Assembly (NCBI RefSeq): GCF_030646165.1
Contig: NZ_JAUTDO010000005.1
Coordinates: 186,001 to 250,000, forward strand
DNA: 64,000 bases
Direction of reading: 5' to 3'
From: Conexibacter sp. CPCC 206217
Lineage (GTDB): Bacteria; Actinomycetota; Thermoleophilia; Solirubrobacterales; Solirubrobacteraceae
Part shown: in pieces, positions 1 to 8,410 of the stretch
Layout: every line of letters begins with the position of its first letter
How positions within the stretch are numbered: position 1 is the first letter of the stretch
Notes under the pieces: generated by a model
Seen by the model: only the letters and a program-made list of their open reading frames with translations
Databases searched by the model: none
What the model was told of the DNA's origin: nothing
Program-made: the position numbers and the translations under genes

Positions 1-293
1 TCGACTACCGCGCCTCCGACATCAGCGTGCCCGGCGCCCCGCTGACGACGATCGCCTCGTTCGTCCAGCAGCGCGGCGCCAACAGCCTCGAGCAGGTCGC
101 GGGCGAGCAGGAGGCGATGGTCGCGCAGACGCTCGGCGAGGACCCGGCGGCCCGCGCCGCCCGCCCCGGCACCCCGCTGGCCCGCCGCCGCGCAGCCGAC
201 GCGCTGTTCGCGGAGGCCGATGGGCGCGAGCGGCCGGCGCTCGCGGCGCGGGCGGCGAGGACGCGGACGAAGCAGCTGGGGGCGGGGCGATGA
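1..293 (+). CDS. 3' end of an unidentified gene (partial)
   Basis: The frame is open from the window edge (first full codon at base 3) to TGA at 291-293, giving the last 97 or so residues of a protein that starts upstream. The visible part is Ala/Arg-rich and probably helical (GANSLEQVAGEQEAMVAQTL), with a basic tail and no membrane segment. I do not recognise the family. The stop overlaps the next start as ATGA, so the two genes are probably co-transcribed. A GTG at 27 could be read as a start, but the frame continues upstream in the same style, so truncation by the window is the better reading. Confidence 0.6.
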   Translation, partial: DYRASDISVPGAPLTTIASFVQQRGANSLEQVAGEQEAMVAQTLGEDPAARAARPGTPLARRRAADALFAEADGRERPALAARAARTRTKQLGAGR

Positions 294-1897
294 GCATGCG
301 GGACGTCATCGCCGACCGTTCGCGGTCGCGCCGCTGGGCCGGCGCAAGCGCGGGCAGTCGCTTCGGCGCCGGCGCAAGCGCAGGCAGTCGCTTCGGCGCC
401 GGCGCTCGAAAGCTCGTCGCCGCGCTCGTGCTCGCGGCGCTGCTCCCAGCGTCCGCCGCCGCCGCGCCGCCGGACGCCGATCGCCCGGCCGGCGCCGCCG
501 ACTTCGTCGCGGTCACGGCCGAGAACGGGACGCCGGGGGACCTGCAGGCGCTGCTGGACGTGCGCGAGGCGGGGCCGGACGCGGGCGTGCCGCGCTGCCT
601 CGGCGACGCCAGCTTCGCGCGCACGGCGTGGGCCTGGATCGCGGCGAGCGATCGGCCGCAGCGGGTCGTCGTGGAGGCGACGCCGCAGGACGGCTCGACC
701 CGGGTCCCCGACCTCGCGCTCTTCCCCCAGGACCCGGTCGTCCGCTCGACTGCGGACGTCAGCGAACCGTCTGCCTGCGACGGCCGCGAGACGCTCGGGG
801 ACGGCATCTTCGCCGACGGGCCGACCGTGCCCTTCGACGTCGCCCGCGGCGACGGATCCGCCGCCGTGTCGGCCGTGCTGCGGGCCGGGCGGCCGGCGCT
901 CGTGCAGGTCGGCTGGCGCGAGGGAGACGAGCCGGCGCCGCTGCTCGTCACGCTGCACCGCGAGCCTCTCGACAGACAGCCGCTGCCGGCCGGCGACGAC
1001 CCGGCCGACGCGCCCGTCCTCACGCTCGGCACCCCGACCGCCGTCGTGCTGCGCGGCGCGACGCTCGGTCGCGGTGATCCGGCCGAGCCGGCGTGCCCCG
1101 CCCCAGCGACCGTCTGGCGCCGCGTCGACCTCCCCGCCGCCGGCGCCTATGCCGTCGCCGCGACCGGTGCCGCGCAGACGCTGACCGCGTTCGCGGGCTC
1201 CGCACCCACCGGCGACTCCTCTCTCGCCTGCGCCGATCTCGCAGACACGGCCACGCTCGGGCTCACGCCGCGGATCGATGCTGCGGGGACGATGTGGGTC
1301 CGGCTTGGGGTCGATCGACCGGAGGCGGACGCGAGCGCGCAGGTCGTCGTCAGCGGCCCGTATGCCGACGAGCGCGCAGCGACGGACGCGCTGCCGAGAC
1401 CCGGTGAGCCGCTCGTGCCGGGTCGCGCCAGAGCATCCGGCCTGGCCTGCGTGCGCGCAGCCGCCCCCCGCCTGACGATCTCCGCCGCCTCCATGCGCCG
1501 GCTGCACACCCGCCGCAGCCGCACGCTCGCCGGCACGGCCCGCCAGCCCTGCGACCCTCGCCACCCCCGCGCGCAGCACATCTCGATCGCCCTCGCCAAG
1601 CGCGCCGGCAGACAGTGTCGATGGTTCAAGCGCGGCCGCTTCGGTGGCAGGGGGGCGCGCTCCGCCTCCTGCAGCAGACCGCTCATCACGCTGTCCGCCC
1701 GCGGCGTCACGCGTTGGTCGCGGAGGCTGCCGAGGCTCGCTCCCGGGCGTTACCTCATCGTCGTGCAACTCGAGGCGAGCAGACCGAGAAGTCACGTCCG
1801 GCGGATCGGCTCGCGGACGCGGCGCGCGTTCACCGTCGTGCACGGCGGTGCGATCCGGAGAACCACGACCACCAGACGCGGAGGCACGCGCAGATGA
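290..1897 (+). CDS. Secreted protein of unknown function
   Basis: This 535-residue protein has a basic N-terminus and a hydrophobic segment near residues 40-58 (LVAALVLAALLPASAAAA) with an Ala-X-Ala cleavage region, so it is probably exported. The middle (about 60-390) is rich in Gly, Ala and Asp with scattered Cys. The last 130 residues are very basic and contain several Cys. No known domain is recognised. The start at 290 overlaps the previous stop as ATGA; an in-frame ATG at 296 is an alternative. Before the hydrophobic segment lies a duplicated ten-residue unit (see repeat at 341-400). The gene overlaps the PhoX-like gene downstream by four bases, which suggests an operon of exported proteins. 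Confidence 0.7.
   Translation: MSMRDVIADRSRSRRWAGASAGSRFGAGASAGSRFGAGARKLVAALVLAALLPASAAAAPPDADRPAGAADFVAVTAENGTPGDLQALLDVREAGPDAGVPRCLGDASFARTAWAWIAASDRPQRVVVEATPQDGSTRVPDLALFPQDPVVRSTADVSEPSACDGRETLGDGIFADGPTVPFDVARGDGSAAVSAVLRAGRPALVQVGWREGDEPAPLLVTLHREPLDRQPLPAGDDPADAPVLTLGTPTAVVLRGATLGRGDPAEPACPAPATVWRRVDLPAAGAYAVAATGAAQTLTAFAGSAPTGDSSLACADLADTATLGLTPRIDAAGTMWVRLGVDRPEADASAQVVVSGPYADERAATDALPRPGEPLVPGRARASGLACVRAAAPRLTISAASMRRLHTRRSRTLAGTARQPCDPRHPRAQHISIALAKRAGRQCRWFKRGRFGGRGARSASCSRPLITLSARGVTRWSRRLPRLAPGRYLIVVQLEASRPRSHVRRIGSRTRRAFTVVHGGAIRRTTTTRRGGTRR
341..400 (+). repeat. 30-bp in-frame tandem duplication
   Basis: Bases 341-370 and 371-400 are the same 30-mer with one mismatch (G at 352, A at 382). 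The unit begins GGCGCAAGCG and ends CTTCGGCGCC. It encodes two consecutive GASAGSRFGA units ahead of the signal peptide of the secreted protein. The near-identity suggests a recent slippage or recombination event. Confidence 0.85.
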
Positions 1898-3600
1898 CCG
1901 CCATCACCCGCCGCCGGCTGCTGCAGTCCGGCTTGCTGACCGCCGCCACGGTCTCGTTCGGACCGGGCTTCTGGCGCGCGGCGCTGGCCGCGACCGCCGC
2001 GCCGGCGCAACCCGGGCCGGGGCCGTACGGGATCCTGCTGGCGCCCGACGCGAACGGGATCCAGCTGCCGCAGGGGTTCAGCTCGCGGCTGATCGCGCGC
2101 GCCGGCCAGCAGGTCGCCGGCACCGGCTACACGTTTCCGGTCTTCCCCGACGGCCAGGCGACGTACGCGACGCCGGACGGCGGCTGGATCCTCGTCACCA
2201 ACAGCGAGGTCCCGCTCGTCGGCGGCGCTTCGGCGACGCGCTTCGACCGCGACGGCGAGATCGTCGACGCCTACCGGATCCTCGGCGGCACGAGCACGAA
2301 CTGCGCCGGCGGCCCGACGCCGTGGGGGACGTGGCTGTCGTGTGAGGAGGTCGACGACGGGACCGTCTGGGAGTGCGACCCGACCGGCGCGACCGAGGCA
2401 GTCGAGCACCCCGCGATGGGCGTCTTCAAGCACGAGGCGGCCTGCGTCGACCCGGCCGAGCAGGTCGTCTACCTGACCGAGGACATCGGCGGCGGAGGGC
2501 TCTACCGCTTCACGCCGACCGACTACCCGGACCTGTCGCTCGGCCTGCTGGAGATCGCCTGCGACGGCGGTGACGGCCGGGTGGAGTGGCGCGCCGTGCC
2601 GAACCCCGGCGGCGGCTCCAGACAGCCGACGCGCGAGCAGGTCGCCGGCTCGATCCCGTTCGCGCGCGGCGAGGGGATCTGGTTCGACGAGGGAATCGTC
2701 TACGTCGCCACCACGAGCGACGAGACGATCCACACCTATGACACGCGCACGCAGACGCTGTCCGTCCTCTACCGCGCCGACGACGCGCCCGGCACGCCGC
2801 TGCGCGGCGTCGACAACCTGCACGTCTCGCGCTCTGGCGACCTGTTCGTCGCGGAGGACTCCTACGACAACGACCCCGACGCGATGGACGTCTGCATCAT
2901 CAGCCCCGAGCGCGAGGTCGCCCGCTTTCTGAAGCTGACCGGCGATCAGCACTTCCTCGGCGGCGAACTGACATCGGAGACCGTCGGCCTCTGCTTCGAC
3001 CCGAGCGGCACGCGCCTCTACCTCGGCTCGCAGCGCGCCTGGTTGACGGGCGCCGTCTACGAGATCAGCGGCCCGTTCCGGACCGAGCGGCCGGCGACGG
3101 GCGGCAGACCGGACGGACCGGCCCAGCCGAGCGGGCTGGGCCCCCCGGCTGGGCCGGCCGGCCCGGCCGGCAGCGGGGATGGCACACCCGCCGGTGGCCC
3201 GGGGCCGGGTGCGCCCCAGGCCGTCAGAGGACCGCAGCGCGGGGGTGTCGTGGGCCTGCCGTTGGGCCTCGACGTCGCGAAGCGGGTCTCGGCGGAAGGC
3301 TTCGCCGCACGAGGACTCGCGCTCGCGCTGACGCTCGATCGCTCCGCCACGGTGCATGCGAGGCTGACGGCCAGACTTCCCAGAGGCGACCGCCTGCGCA
3401 CCGTCACGCTCGCGCGCCTCACGAAGAGACCAGGCCGCGGCAGCACACGGCTGCGGCTGAGACCGGCGAACCGCGCGATCGCGAGACTGCTGCGCGCGCG
3501 CCGCAGACCGCTCGCGGCGACGCTGGAGATCCGCGTCATCAGCCCGGGCGCTCCCGCCCGCACGTTGCGTCGCAGCGTGCGGATCATGCCGCGCGACTGA
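1894..3600 (+). CDS. PhoX-type (DUF839) phosphatase-like protein, Tat-exported
   Basis: This 568-residue protein belongs to the PhoX/DUF839 family of calcium- and iron-dependent alkaline phosphatases, which act outside the membrane. The N-terminus has a twin-arginine leader (RRRLLQSG). The family core follows at about residues 45-400. It includes TNCAGGPTPWGTWLSCEE, with Cys137 and Cys150 in the usual disulfide positions, and the acidic segment VYLTEDIGGGGLYRF. After about 400 comes a Gly/Pro-rich linker and a basic C-terminal domain that typical PhoX proteins lack, perhaps for wall attachment. ATG at 1894 is chosen because it overlaps the upstream stop (ATGA) and has GGAGG at 1880-1884. The frame is open further upstream but would run through the previous gene. 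Substrate is not shown by sequence. Confidence 0.85.
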   Translation: MTAITRRRLLQSGLLTAATVSFGPGFWRAALAATAAPAQPGPGPYGILLAPDANGIQLPQGFSSRLIARAGQQVAGTGYTFPVFPDGQATYATPDGGWILVTNSEVPLVGGASATRFDRDGEIVDAYRILGGTSTNCAGGPTPWGTWLSCEEVDDGTVWECDPTGATEAVEHPAMGVFKHEAACVDPAEQVVYLTEDIGGGGLYRFTPTDYPDLSLGLLEIACDGGDGRVEWRAVPNPGGGSRQPTREQVAGSIPFARGEGIWFDEGIVYVATTSDETIHTYDTRTQTLSVLYRADDAPGTPLRGVDNLHVSRSGDLFVAEDSYDNDPDAMDVCIISPEREVARFLKLTGDQHFLGGELTSETVGLCFDPSGTRLYLGSQRAWLTGAVYEISGPFRTERPATGGRPDGPAQPSGLGPPAGPAGPAGSGDGTPAGGPGPGAPQAVRGPQRGGVVGLPLGLDVAKRVSAEGFAARGLALALTLDRSATVHARLTARLPRGDRLRTVTLARLTKRPGRGSTRLRLRPANRAIARLLRARRRPLAATLEIRVISPGAPARTLRRSVRIMPRD

Positions 3601-3630
3601 AGCGCTGAGCGCTCGCTTCACGCAGGCACG

Positions 3631-3665
3631 GCAGGTTTACTGCTGCTCTGCGATAGCAGACCTGC
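3631..3665. terminator. Bidirectional stem-loop between convergent genes
   Basis: GCAGGT (3631-3636) plus CTGCT (3640-3644) pairs with AGCAG (3655-3659) plus ACCTGC (3660-3665), giving an 11-bp stem with a three-base bulge. It lies between the converging PhoX-like and LhgO genes. No clear T-tract follows. Confidence 0.5.
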
Positions 3666-3694
3666 GGTCCTCGGGCGCCGAGACCGGCATCCGC

Positions 3695-4984
3695 TCAGCC
3701 GAGCGCCCGCTCGACCCTGTCCGCGATCGACCGTGCGAGCGCCAGCGAAGCGGTCGCGGCGGGGGAGGGGGCGTTGCGGACGTGCAGCGCGGCGGCGCTC
3801 TCGCTGACGACGAAGTCGTCGATCAGCGCGCCGTCGCGCCCGACCGCCTGGCCGCGCACCCCGGACGGGCCGGGCAGCAGATCCTCGGCCTGGATCTCCG
3901 GGATGAAGCGGCGCGCGCTCTTCGCGACGGCCTCCGTGCTGAAGGCATGGCGCAGCTCGTCGAAGCCGGTCCGCCACCATCTGCGCACCATTCGGTAGGT
4001 GCCGGGCCAGCGCAGCGTCGCGGCGACGTCGGCCGGGACGATCCGCGAGAGCCGGTAGGCGTCGCGCGCGGCGACCATCAGCGCGGTCGGCCCGACATGC
4101 ACCTCTCTGTCGATCCCGCGCGTGAGGTGGATGCCGAGAAACGGCAGCTCCGGATCCGGCACCGGATAGATCAGTGCCTTCACCAGCTCCGCCCGCGGCT
4201 CGCGCAGCACCCGGTAGGCGCCGCGGAAAGGGACGATGCGAACGTCGGGCACCGCGCCGCCGCCGACCGCGCCGCCGCCGACCGCGCTACCGCCGGCGGC
4301 CCCGCCGCGACTCGCCCCCCGCGGCACCAGCACATCCGCCCACGCCCCCGCGCAGACGACCGCCCGGCGCGCGCGCGTGCGGCCGTGGGCGTGGACCAGT
4401 TCGACGCCGCCGCCGGCGGGCTCCAGCAGCTGCTCGACCGCGCAGCCAGTCGTGACAGTCCCGCCGGCCGCGACGACCTCGCCGGCGAGCGCCCGCGCGA
4501 CCGCGGGGAAGTCGACGATGCCGGTGTCCGGCGAGTGCAGCGCCGCGACGCCGCGCACGTGCGGCTCGATCTCGGCCATGCCGGCCGCGTCGAGCCGTCT
4601 GAGACCGGGCACACCGTTGGCGACACCGCGCCGCTCCAGCTCGTCGAGCCGCGGCAGCTCGCTCGCATCCGTCGCGACGACGAGCTTGCCGCAGCGTTCG
4701 TGGTCGATCGCGTGCTGCTCGCAGAACGCGTACAGCTCGCTCGCGCCGGTGACGCACAGCTGCGCCTTCAGCGAGCCGGGCTTGTAGTAGATGCCGGCGT
4801 GGATCACGCCGCTGTTGTGGCCGCTCTGGTGCGCGGCGACATCGGGCTCGCGCTCGATCACCGCGACCTTCAGGCCGGGCTGGCGGCGCAACAGCTCACG
4901 GGCGGTCGCGAGGCCGAGCAGACCGGCCCCGACGATCGCGAGGTCGCACGCCGCGGGCGGCACCGGGGTGGTCGTCGCCGTCAT
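3695..4984 (-). CDS. lhgO: L-2-hydroxyglutarate oxidase family FAD enzyme
   Basis: This 429-residue protein is a DAO-fold FAD oxidoreductase closest to LhgO, which oxidises L-2-hydroxyglutarate to 2-oxoglutarate. The FAD-binding Rossmann motif is near residues 16-22 (VGAGLLGLATA), and the family signature HNSGVIHAGIYYKPGS lies near 54-70. Length is slightly above the usual 400 because of a Gly/Ala/Val insertion around residue 230, encoded by a tandem repeat. The gene is divergent from a GntR regulator, and the shared 152-bp gap carries three GGATCC operator-like sites, the nearest 18 bp from this start. That ties it to the catabolic cluster that follows. In context it may oxidise a 2-hydroxy acid other than 2-hydroxyglutarate. 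Confidence 0.82.
   Translation of the reverse strand: MTATTTPVPPAACDLAIVGAGLLGLATARELLRRQPGLKVAVIEREPDVAAHQSGHNSGVIHAGIYYKPGSLKAQLCVTGASELYAFCEQHAIDHERCGKLVVATDASELPRLDELERRGVANGVPGLRRLDAAGMAEIEPHVRGVAALHSPDTGIVDFPAVARALAGEVVAAGGTVTTGCAVEQLLEPAGGGVELVHAHGRTRARRAVVCAGAWADVLVPRGASRGGAAGGSAVGGGAVGGGAVPDVRIVPFRGAYRVLREPRAELVKALIYPVPDPELPFLGIHLTRGIDREVHVGPTALMVAARDAYRLSRIVPADVAATLRWPGTYRMVRRWWRTGFDELRHAFSTEAVAKSARRFIPEIQAEDLLPGPSGVRGQAVGRDGALIDDFVVSESAAALHVRNAPSPAATASLALARSIADRVERALG
4251..4295 (-). repeat. 15-bp tandem repeat inside lhgO
   Basis: ACCGCGCCGCCGCCG occurs at 4251-4265 and 4266-4280, followed by a two-mismatch copy at 4281-4295. On the coding strand it encodes a repeated five-residue Gly/Ala/Val unit. 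It looks like a slippage-prone surface loop. Confidence 0.85.
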
Positions 4985-5001
4985 AGGCGGGGGACCCTAG
5001 C

Positions 5002-5125
5002 GGATCCAATTCTGTGCGTCCATGCGCCGATCGGGATCCAGGTGGGCCAGAATATCCGCCAAACGGCGAACAGTCTCAGAATTAGGATCCAATCCATTGA
5101 CGGGTGCTCTGAACGCCCGTACGCT
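5002..5125 (+). promoter_or_regulatory. GGATCC operator array and promoter of the first GntR gene
   Basis: Three GGATCC cores lie at 5002, 5034 and 5085 (spacings 32 and 51 bp). The third has the flanks TTAGGATCCAAT. Immediately after it come a -35 box TTGACG (5097-5102), a 17-bp spacer and a -10 box TACGCT (5120-5125). The GntR ATG is at 5137, so the transcript would be almost leaderless. The array sits between divergent lhgO and gntR genes and is repeated at two other promoters of the cluster. Binding by the FCD-type GntR proteins encoded here is inferred. Confidence 0.75.
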
Positions 5126-5136
5126 GGGACGATCAC

Positions 5137-5868
5137 ATGGCGAGCAACGATCCAGTCGAAGAGGCGCTCGGCGCGCTGAGGCCGCTGGCCGACGGCACCG
5201 CCGCGACGGCCGCCGGCGACGGCTACGAGCCGATCGGCCAAGCGGTCACGCGACGGCTGCGGGAGGCGATCATCGAGGGTCAGCTCGCGCCCGGCACGCG
5301 GATCCGGCAAGAGGCCGTCGCGCACCACCTCGGCACGAGCCGGATCCCGGTCCGCGAGGCGCTGCGCGCGCTGGAGACCGAGGGCCTCGTGGTGCTGGTG
5401 CCGCACAGCGGCGCGCGCGTCGCGCGGCTGGACTTCGCCGAGCTGACCGAGCTGTACCGGATCCGCGAGGCGATCGAGCCGATGGCGATCGCCGCCAGCG
5501 CGCCGCTCCTGAGCGACGAGCAGCTGAGCGAGCTGCGGGAGCTGGTCGAGATCGTCGAGCACTCGTTCGACGACCCGCTCAAGTGGCTCGAATACGACCG
5601 TCTCTTCCACGTCAAGAGCTATCAGGCTGCGCCGCTGCCGCGCGTGCTGGAGATGGTCGACAGGCTGTGGAACACGACGCAGCACTATCGCCGCGCGTAC
5701 AACAACACGCTCGACGCCGACGACATCGAGATCGTCCGCGTCGAGCACCGCGTGATCCTCGACGCGCTCGAGCGGCGCGACGGGGAGGACGCCGAGTCGC
5801 GCCAGCGCTCGCACATCCGCCGCACCCGCCTGACGCTCACGGCCCACCAAGAGGTCTTCACCACCTGA
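5137..5868 (+). CDS. GntR-family regulator, FCD subfamily (first of two paralogues)
   Basis: This 243-residue regulator has an N-terminal winged helix-turn-helix at about residues 30-95 (LREAIIEGQLAPGTRIRQEA, then SRIPVREALRALE) and a C-terminal all-helical FCD ligand domain. Candidate metal-binding histidines occur in YDRLFHVKSY, HRVILDAL and RSHIRRT. FCD regulators usually sense organic acids and repress catabolic genes. It closely resembles the regulator at 7427-8158, which has the same length. No convincing ribosome site precedes the ATG, but the predicted transcription start is only about five bases upstream, so leaderless translation is plausible. Its own promoter carries the operator array, so autoregulation is likely. 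Confidence 0.88.
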   Translation: MASNDPVEEALGALRPLADGTAATAAGDGYEPIGQAVTRRLREAIIEGQLAPGTRIRQEAVAHHLGTSRIPVREALRALETEGLVVLVPHSGARVARLDFAELTELYRIREAIEPMAIAASAPLLSDEQLSELRELVEIVEHSFDDPLKWLEYDRLFHVKSYQAAPLPRVLEMVDRLWNTTQHYRRAYNNTLDADDIEIVRVEHRVILDALERRDGEDAESRQRSHIRRTRLTLTAHQEVFTT

Positions 5869-5903
5869 ACGTGTGCGGGGCTGCTGCGCCCGCCGCCCCC
5901 AGG

Positions 5904-5931
5904 TTCGCCATTCGCCATTCGCCACCCGCCA
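5904..5931 (+). repeat. 7-bp tandem repeat in the gap before the dehydrogenase gene
   Basis: TTCGCCA is repeated three times (5904-5924), followed by the two-mismatch unit CCCGCCA (5925-5931). The ribosome site of the next gene starts about 13 bases later. It is a short slippage-type repeat in the 89-bp gap; no function is evident. Confidence 0.7.
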
Positions 5932-5957
5932 GTTCGCAGTCCCGAAGGAGATCGTCG

Positions 5958-7418
5958 ATGACCGCAACAGAAACCCCCGTCCACGGCCTGCTGATCGACG
6001 GCGAGTGGAGACAGGGCGCCGGCGTGCTGGAGCGTCGCAACCCTGCGCGCCCGAGCGAGCTGGTCGCGCGCGTCGCGACCGCCGGCCCCGACGACGTCCG
6101 CGCCGCCTACGACGCCGCCGCGGCGGCTGCGCCCGGCTGGCGCCGCACGCCGCCGCCCAAGCGCGGCGAGATCCTCTTCGCCGCGGCCGCGCTGCTGGCG
6201 CAACGGGTCGACGCGATCGGTGAGGAGCTGTCGCGCGAGGAGGGCAAGACGCTGGCCGAGGGCCGCGGCGAGGTCGCGCGCGCGGTTCAGATCTTGCGCT
6301 GGTTCGCGGGCGAGGCGTCGCAGCCGCTGGGCGACGTGCTGCCGTCGGCGGGCGCGACGACGTTCGTCTGGTCCGAGCGCGCGCCGCTGGGCGTCGTCTG
6401 CGTCATCACGCCGTGGAACTTCCCCGTCGCGATCCCGATCTGGAAGATCGCGCCGGCGCTCGCGTTCGGCAACACGGTCGTGTGGAAGCCGTCCGAGCTG
6501 ACGCCGCTGTGCGCCGTGCGCGTCGCGCAGGTGCTGACGGAGGCGGGCCTGCCGCCGGGCGTGCTGAACGTCGTGCACGGGCTGCCGAGCGAGATCGGCG
6601 ACGCGGTCACCGGCGACGAGCGGATCGCGGCGCTGACGTTCACCGGCTCGACCGCGACCGGCCGCCGGATCCAGCGGGCGGTCGTCGGGCGCGGCGTGAA
6701 GGTGCAGCTGGAGCTGGGCGGCAAGAACCCGGTGATCGTGCTCGACGACGCCGACCTCGAGCAGGCCGTCGAGCAGACGCTGCGCGGCGCGATGATGTCG
6801 AGCGGTCAGAAGTGCACGGCCACCAGCCGCGCGCTCGTGCTGCCCGGGATCCGCGACGCGTTCGCGCAGCGGCTGATCGACCGCGTCGGCGCGCTGCGCG
6901 TCGGCGACCCGCTGCTGGAGCGGACGCAGATCGGTCCGCTCGTCTCCGAGGGGCAGCGCGACCGCGTCGTCTCCTACCTCGACGTCGCGGCGCAAGAGGG
7001 TCACGAGCTGGCCGTCGGCGGGCGCGACGCGGCGCCGGACGGCGACGGCTGGTTTGTCGCGCCGACCGTCTACCGCGACGTCGACCCGGCCTCGCGGCTG
7101 GGTCAGGAGGAGGTCTTCGGGCCGGTGCTCGGGCTGATCGCCGTCGACTCGCTGGAGCAGGCGGTCGAGGTCGCCAACGGGACGCAGTACGGGCTGTCGG
7201 CGTCGATCTTCACGCGCGACATCGCGCGCGCCTTCGCGTTCGTGCGCGAGGTCGAGGCGGGCATGGTCCACGTCAACTCCGAGACGGCCGGCGCCGAGCC
7301 GCAGGTCCCCTTCGGCGGCAGCAAGGCGTCCAGCTCCGGCTCGCGCGAGCAGGGCAAGGCCGCCGTCGCCTTCTTCACCGAGACGAAGACCGTCTACCTC
7401 GACATGCCGTCGAGCTGA
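5958..7418 (+). CDS. NAD(P)-dependent aldehyde dehydrogenase
   Basis: This 486-residue enzyme has the standard ALDH layout: nucleotide-binding segment VITPWNFPVAIP, general base Glu252 (LELGGKNP) and catalytic Cys286 (SSGQKCTATSR). The extended C-terminal motif EEVFGPVLG is also present. Family members of this size and style include 2-oxoglutarate semialdehyde and succinate semialdehyde dehydrogenases, so a role on a dicarboxylic semialdehyde is plausible. ATG at 5958 is chosen for the AAGGAG ribosome site eight bases upstream; the frame is open further upstream but there it overlaps the GntR gene. It sits between the two GntR paralogues and probably oxidises the aldehyde made by one of the cluster transaminases. 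Confidence 0.88.
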   Translation: MTATETPVHGLLIDGEWRQGAGVLERRNPARPSELVARVATAGPDDVRAAYDAAAAAAPGWRRTPPPKRGEILFAAAALLAQRVDAIGEELSREEGKTLAEGRGEVARAVQILRWFAGEASQPLGDVLPSAGATTFVWSERAPLGVVCVITPWNFPVAIPIWKIAPALAFGNTVVWKPSELTPLCAVRVAQVLTEAGLPPGVLNVVHGLPSEIGDAVTGDERIAALTFTGSTATGRRIQRAVVGRGVKVQLELGGKNPVIVLDDADLEQAVEQTLRGAMMSSGQKCTATSRALVLPGIRDAFAQRLIDRVGALRVGDPLLERTQIGPLVSEGQRDRVVSYLDVAAQEGHELAVGGRDAAPDGDGWFVAPTVYRDVDPASRLGQEEVFGPVLGLIAVDSLEQAVEVANGTQYGLSASIFTRDIARAFAFVREVEAGMVHVNSETAGAEPQVPFGGSKASSSGSREQGKAAVAFFTETKTVYLDMPSS

Positions 7419-7426
7419 CGGCCGCG

Positions 7427-8158
7427 CTATTGCTGGTCGAACAGCTCGTGGTGCGCGTCCAGCAGCACGCGCGTGCGGCGGATGTGCGAGCGGATGCGCT
7501 GCTCGGCGTCGACGGGGTCGCGCCGGTCGAGCGCGTCGAGGATGTAGCGGTGGTCGAGGTCGACGAAGTCGAAGTCGGCCGTCGCGAGCATCGTCCGGTA
7601 CGCGCGGCGGTAGTGCTGCGTCGTGTTCCAGAGGTCGTCGATCAGCGCCAGCAGGCGCGGCATCTCGGCGGCCGCGTAGCTGCCGAGATGGAAGCGCCGA
7701 TCGAGCTCCAGCCAGCGCGGCTCGTCATCGACCGCGGCTGAGATCTCCTGCTGCAGGCGGTGCAGCTCGGCGAGCTGCTCGTCGCTCAGGCGCGGCGCGC
7801 TCTCCGCGATCGCGATCGGCTCCAGCGCCTCGCGGATGCGGTACAGCTCGAGGTGCTCGGCGAGGTCCAGGCGCGCGACGCGCGCGCCGCTGTGCGGCAC
7901 CAGCACGACGAGGCCCTGGCTCTCGAGCTGGCGCAGCGCCTCGCGCACGGGGATGCGGCTGACGCCGAAGCGCCGCGCGAGCGCCTCCTGGCGCACGCGC
8001 GTGCCGGGCGCCAGGCGCCCCGACAGGATCGCCTCGCGCACGTGCCGCGCGATCGCGTTGCCGAGCGGCTCGTAGCCGGCGCCCGCCGCGGCGGCCTCGG
8101 CGGCGACCGGCTCGATCGCCGCCAACAGCGCGTCGTCTGCCTCTGACTGCTTGCTCAC
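7427..8158 (-). CDS. GntR-family regulator, FCD subfamily (second paralogue)
   Basis: This 243-residue regulator is a paralogue of the one at 5137-5868. It shares the winged helix (REAILSGRLAPGTRVRQEAL, SRIPVREALRQLE) and the FCD domain with the same His-containing motifs (LDRRFHLGSY, HRYILDALDRRD, RSHIRRT). It converges on the aldehyde dehydrogenase gene, with eight bases between their ends. It is divergent from the transketolase operon across a 252-bp gap holding four GGATCC sites. Two regulators of one subfamily beside one set of operators suggest either a heterodimer or two effectors controlling the same genes. Which one binds the array cannot be told from sequence. Confidence 0.88.
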   Translation of the reverse strand: MSKQSEADDALLAAIEPVAAEAAAAGAGYEPLGNAIARHVREAILSGRLAPGTRVRQEALARRFGVSRIPVREALRQLESQGLVVLVPHSGARVARLDLAEHLELYRIREALEPIAIAESAPRLSDEQLAELHRLQQEISAAVDDEPRWLELDRRFHLGSYAAAEMPRLLALIDDLWNTTQHYRRAYRTMLATADFDFVDLDHRYILDALDRRDPVDAEQRIRSHIRRTRVLLDAHHELFDQQ

Positions 8159-8205
8159 GTGCGTTTCCCCGTTTGACCGCGCCAGATCCTACTCCGGCGC
8201 TGATC

Positions 8206-8334
8206 GGATCCAAACAATAAATGCGCTGACGAGATTTGGATCCGAACTTTGCCAAATGGCAGAGAAATCGGCGGCAAATCACGCCAAATGGATCCCTGAA
8301 TTCCTTGACGCGATCAGAATGGATCCGATACGGT
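8206..8334 (+). promoter_or_regulatory. GGATCC operator array and promoter of the transketolase operon
   Basis: GGATCC cores lie at 8206, 8238, 8290 and 8321 (spacings 32, 52 and 31 bp). The second has the flanks TTTGGATCCGAA. The fourth falls between the -35 box TTGACG (8305-8310) and the -10 box TACGGT (8329-8334, 18-bp spacer), where bound protein would block polymerase. The leader to the ATG at 8411 is about 70 bases and carries GGGAGG at 8395-8400. The arrangement repeats that at 5002-5125. Confidence 0.78.
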
Positions 8335-8410
8335 CCTCGACGCTTGGGCGCGCCGCCCTCGTGGAGCGCGCGGCGCGCGCCGTCAGACGACTGCGGGAGG
8401 ACCCCACCAC

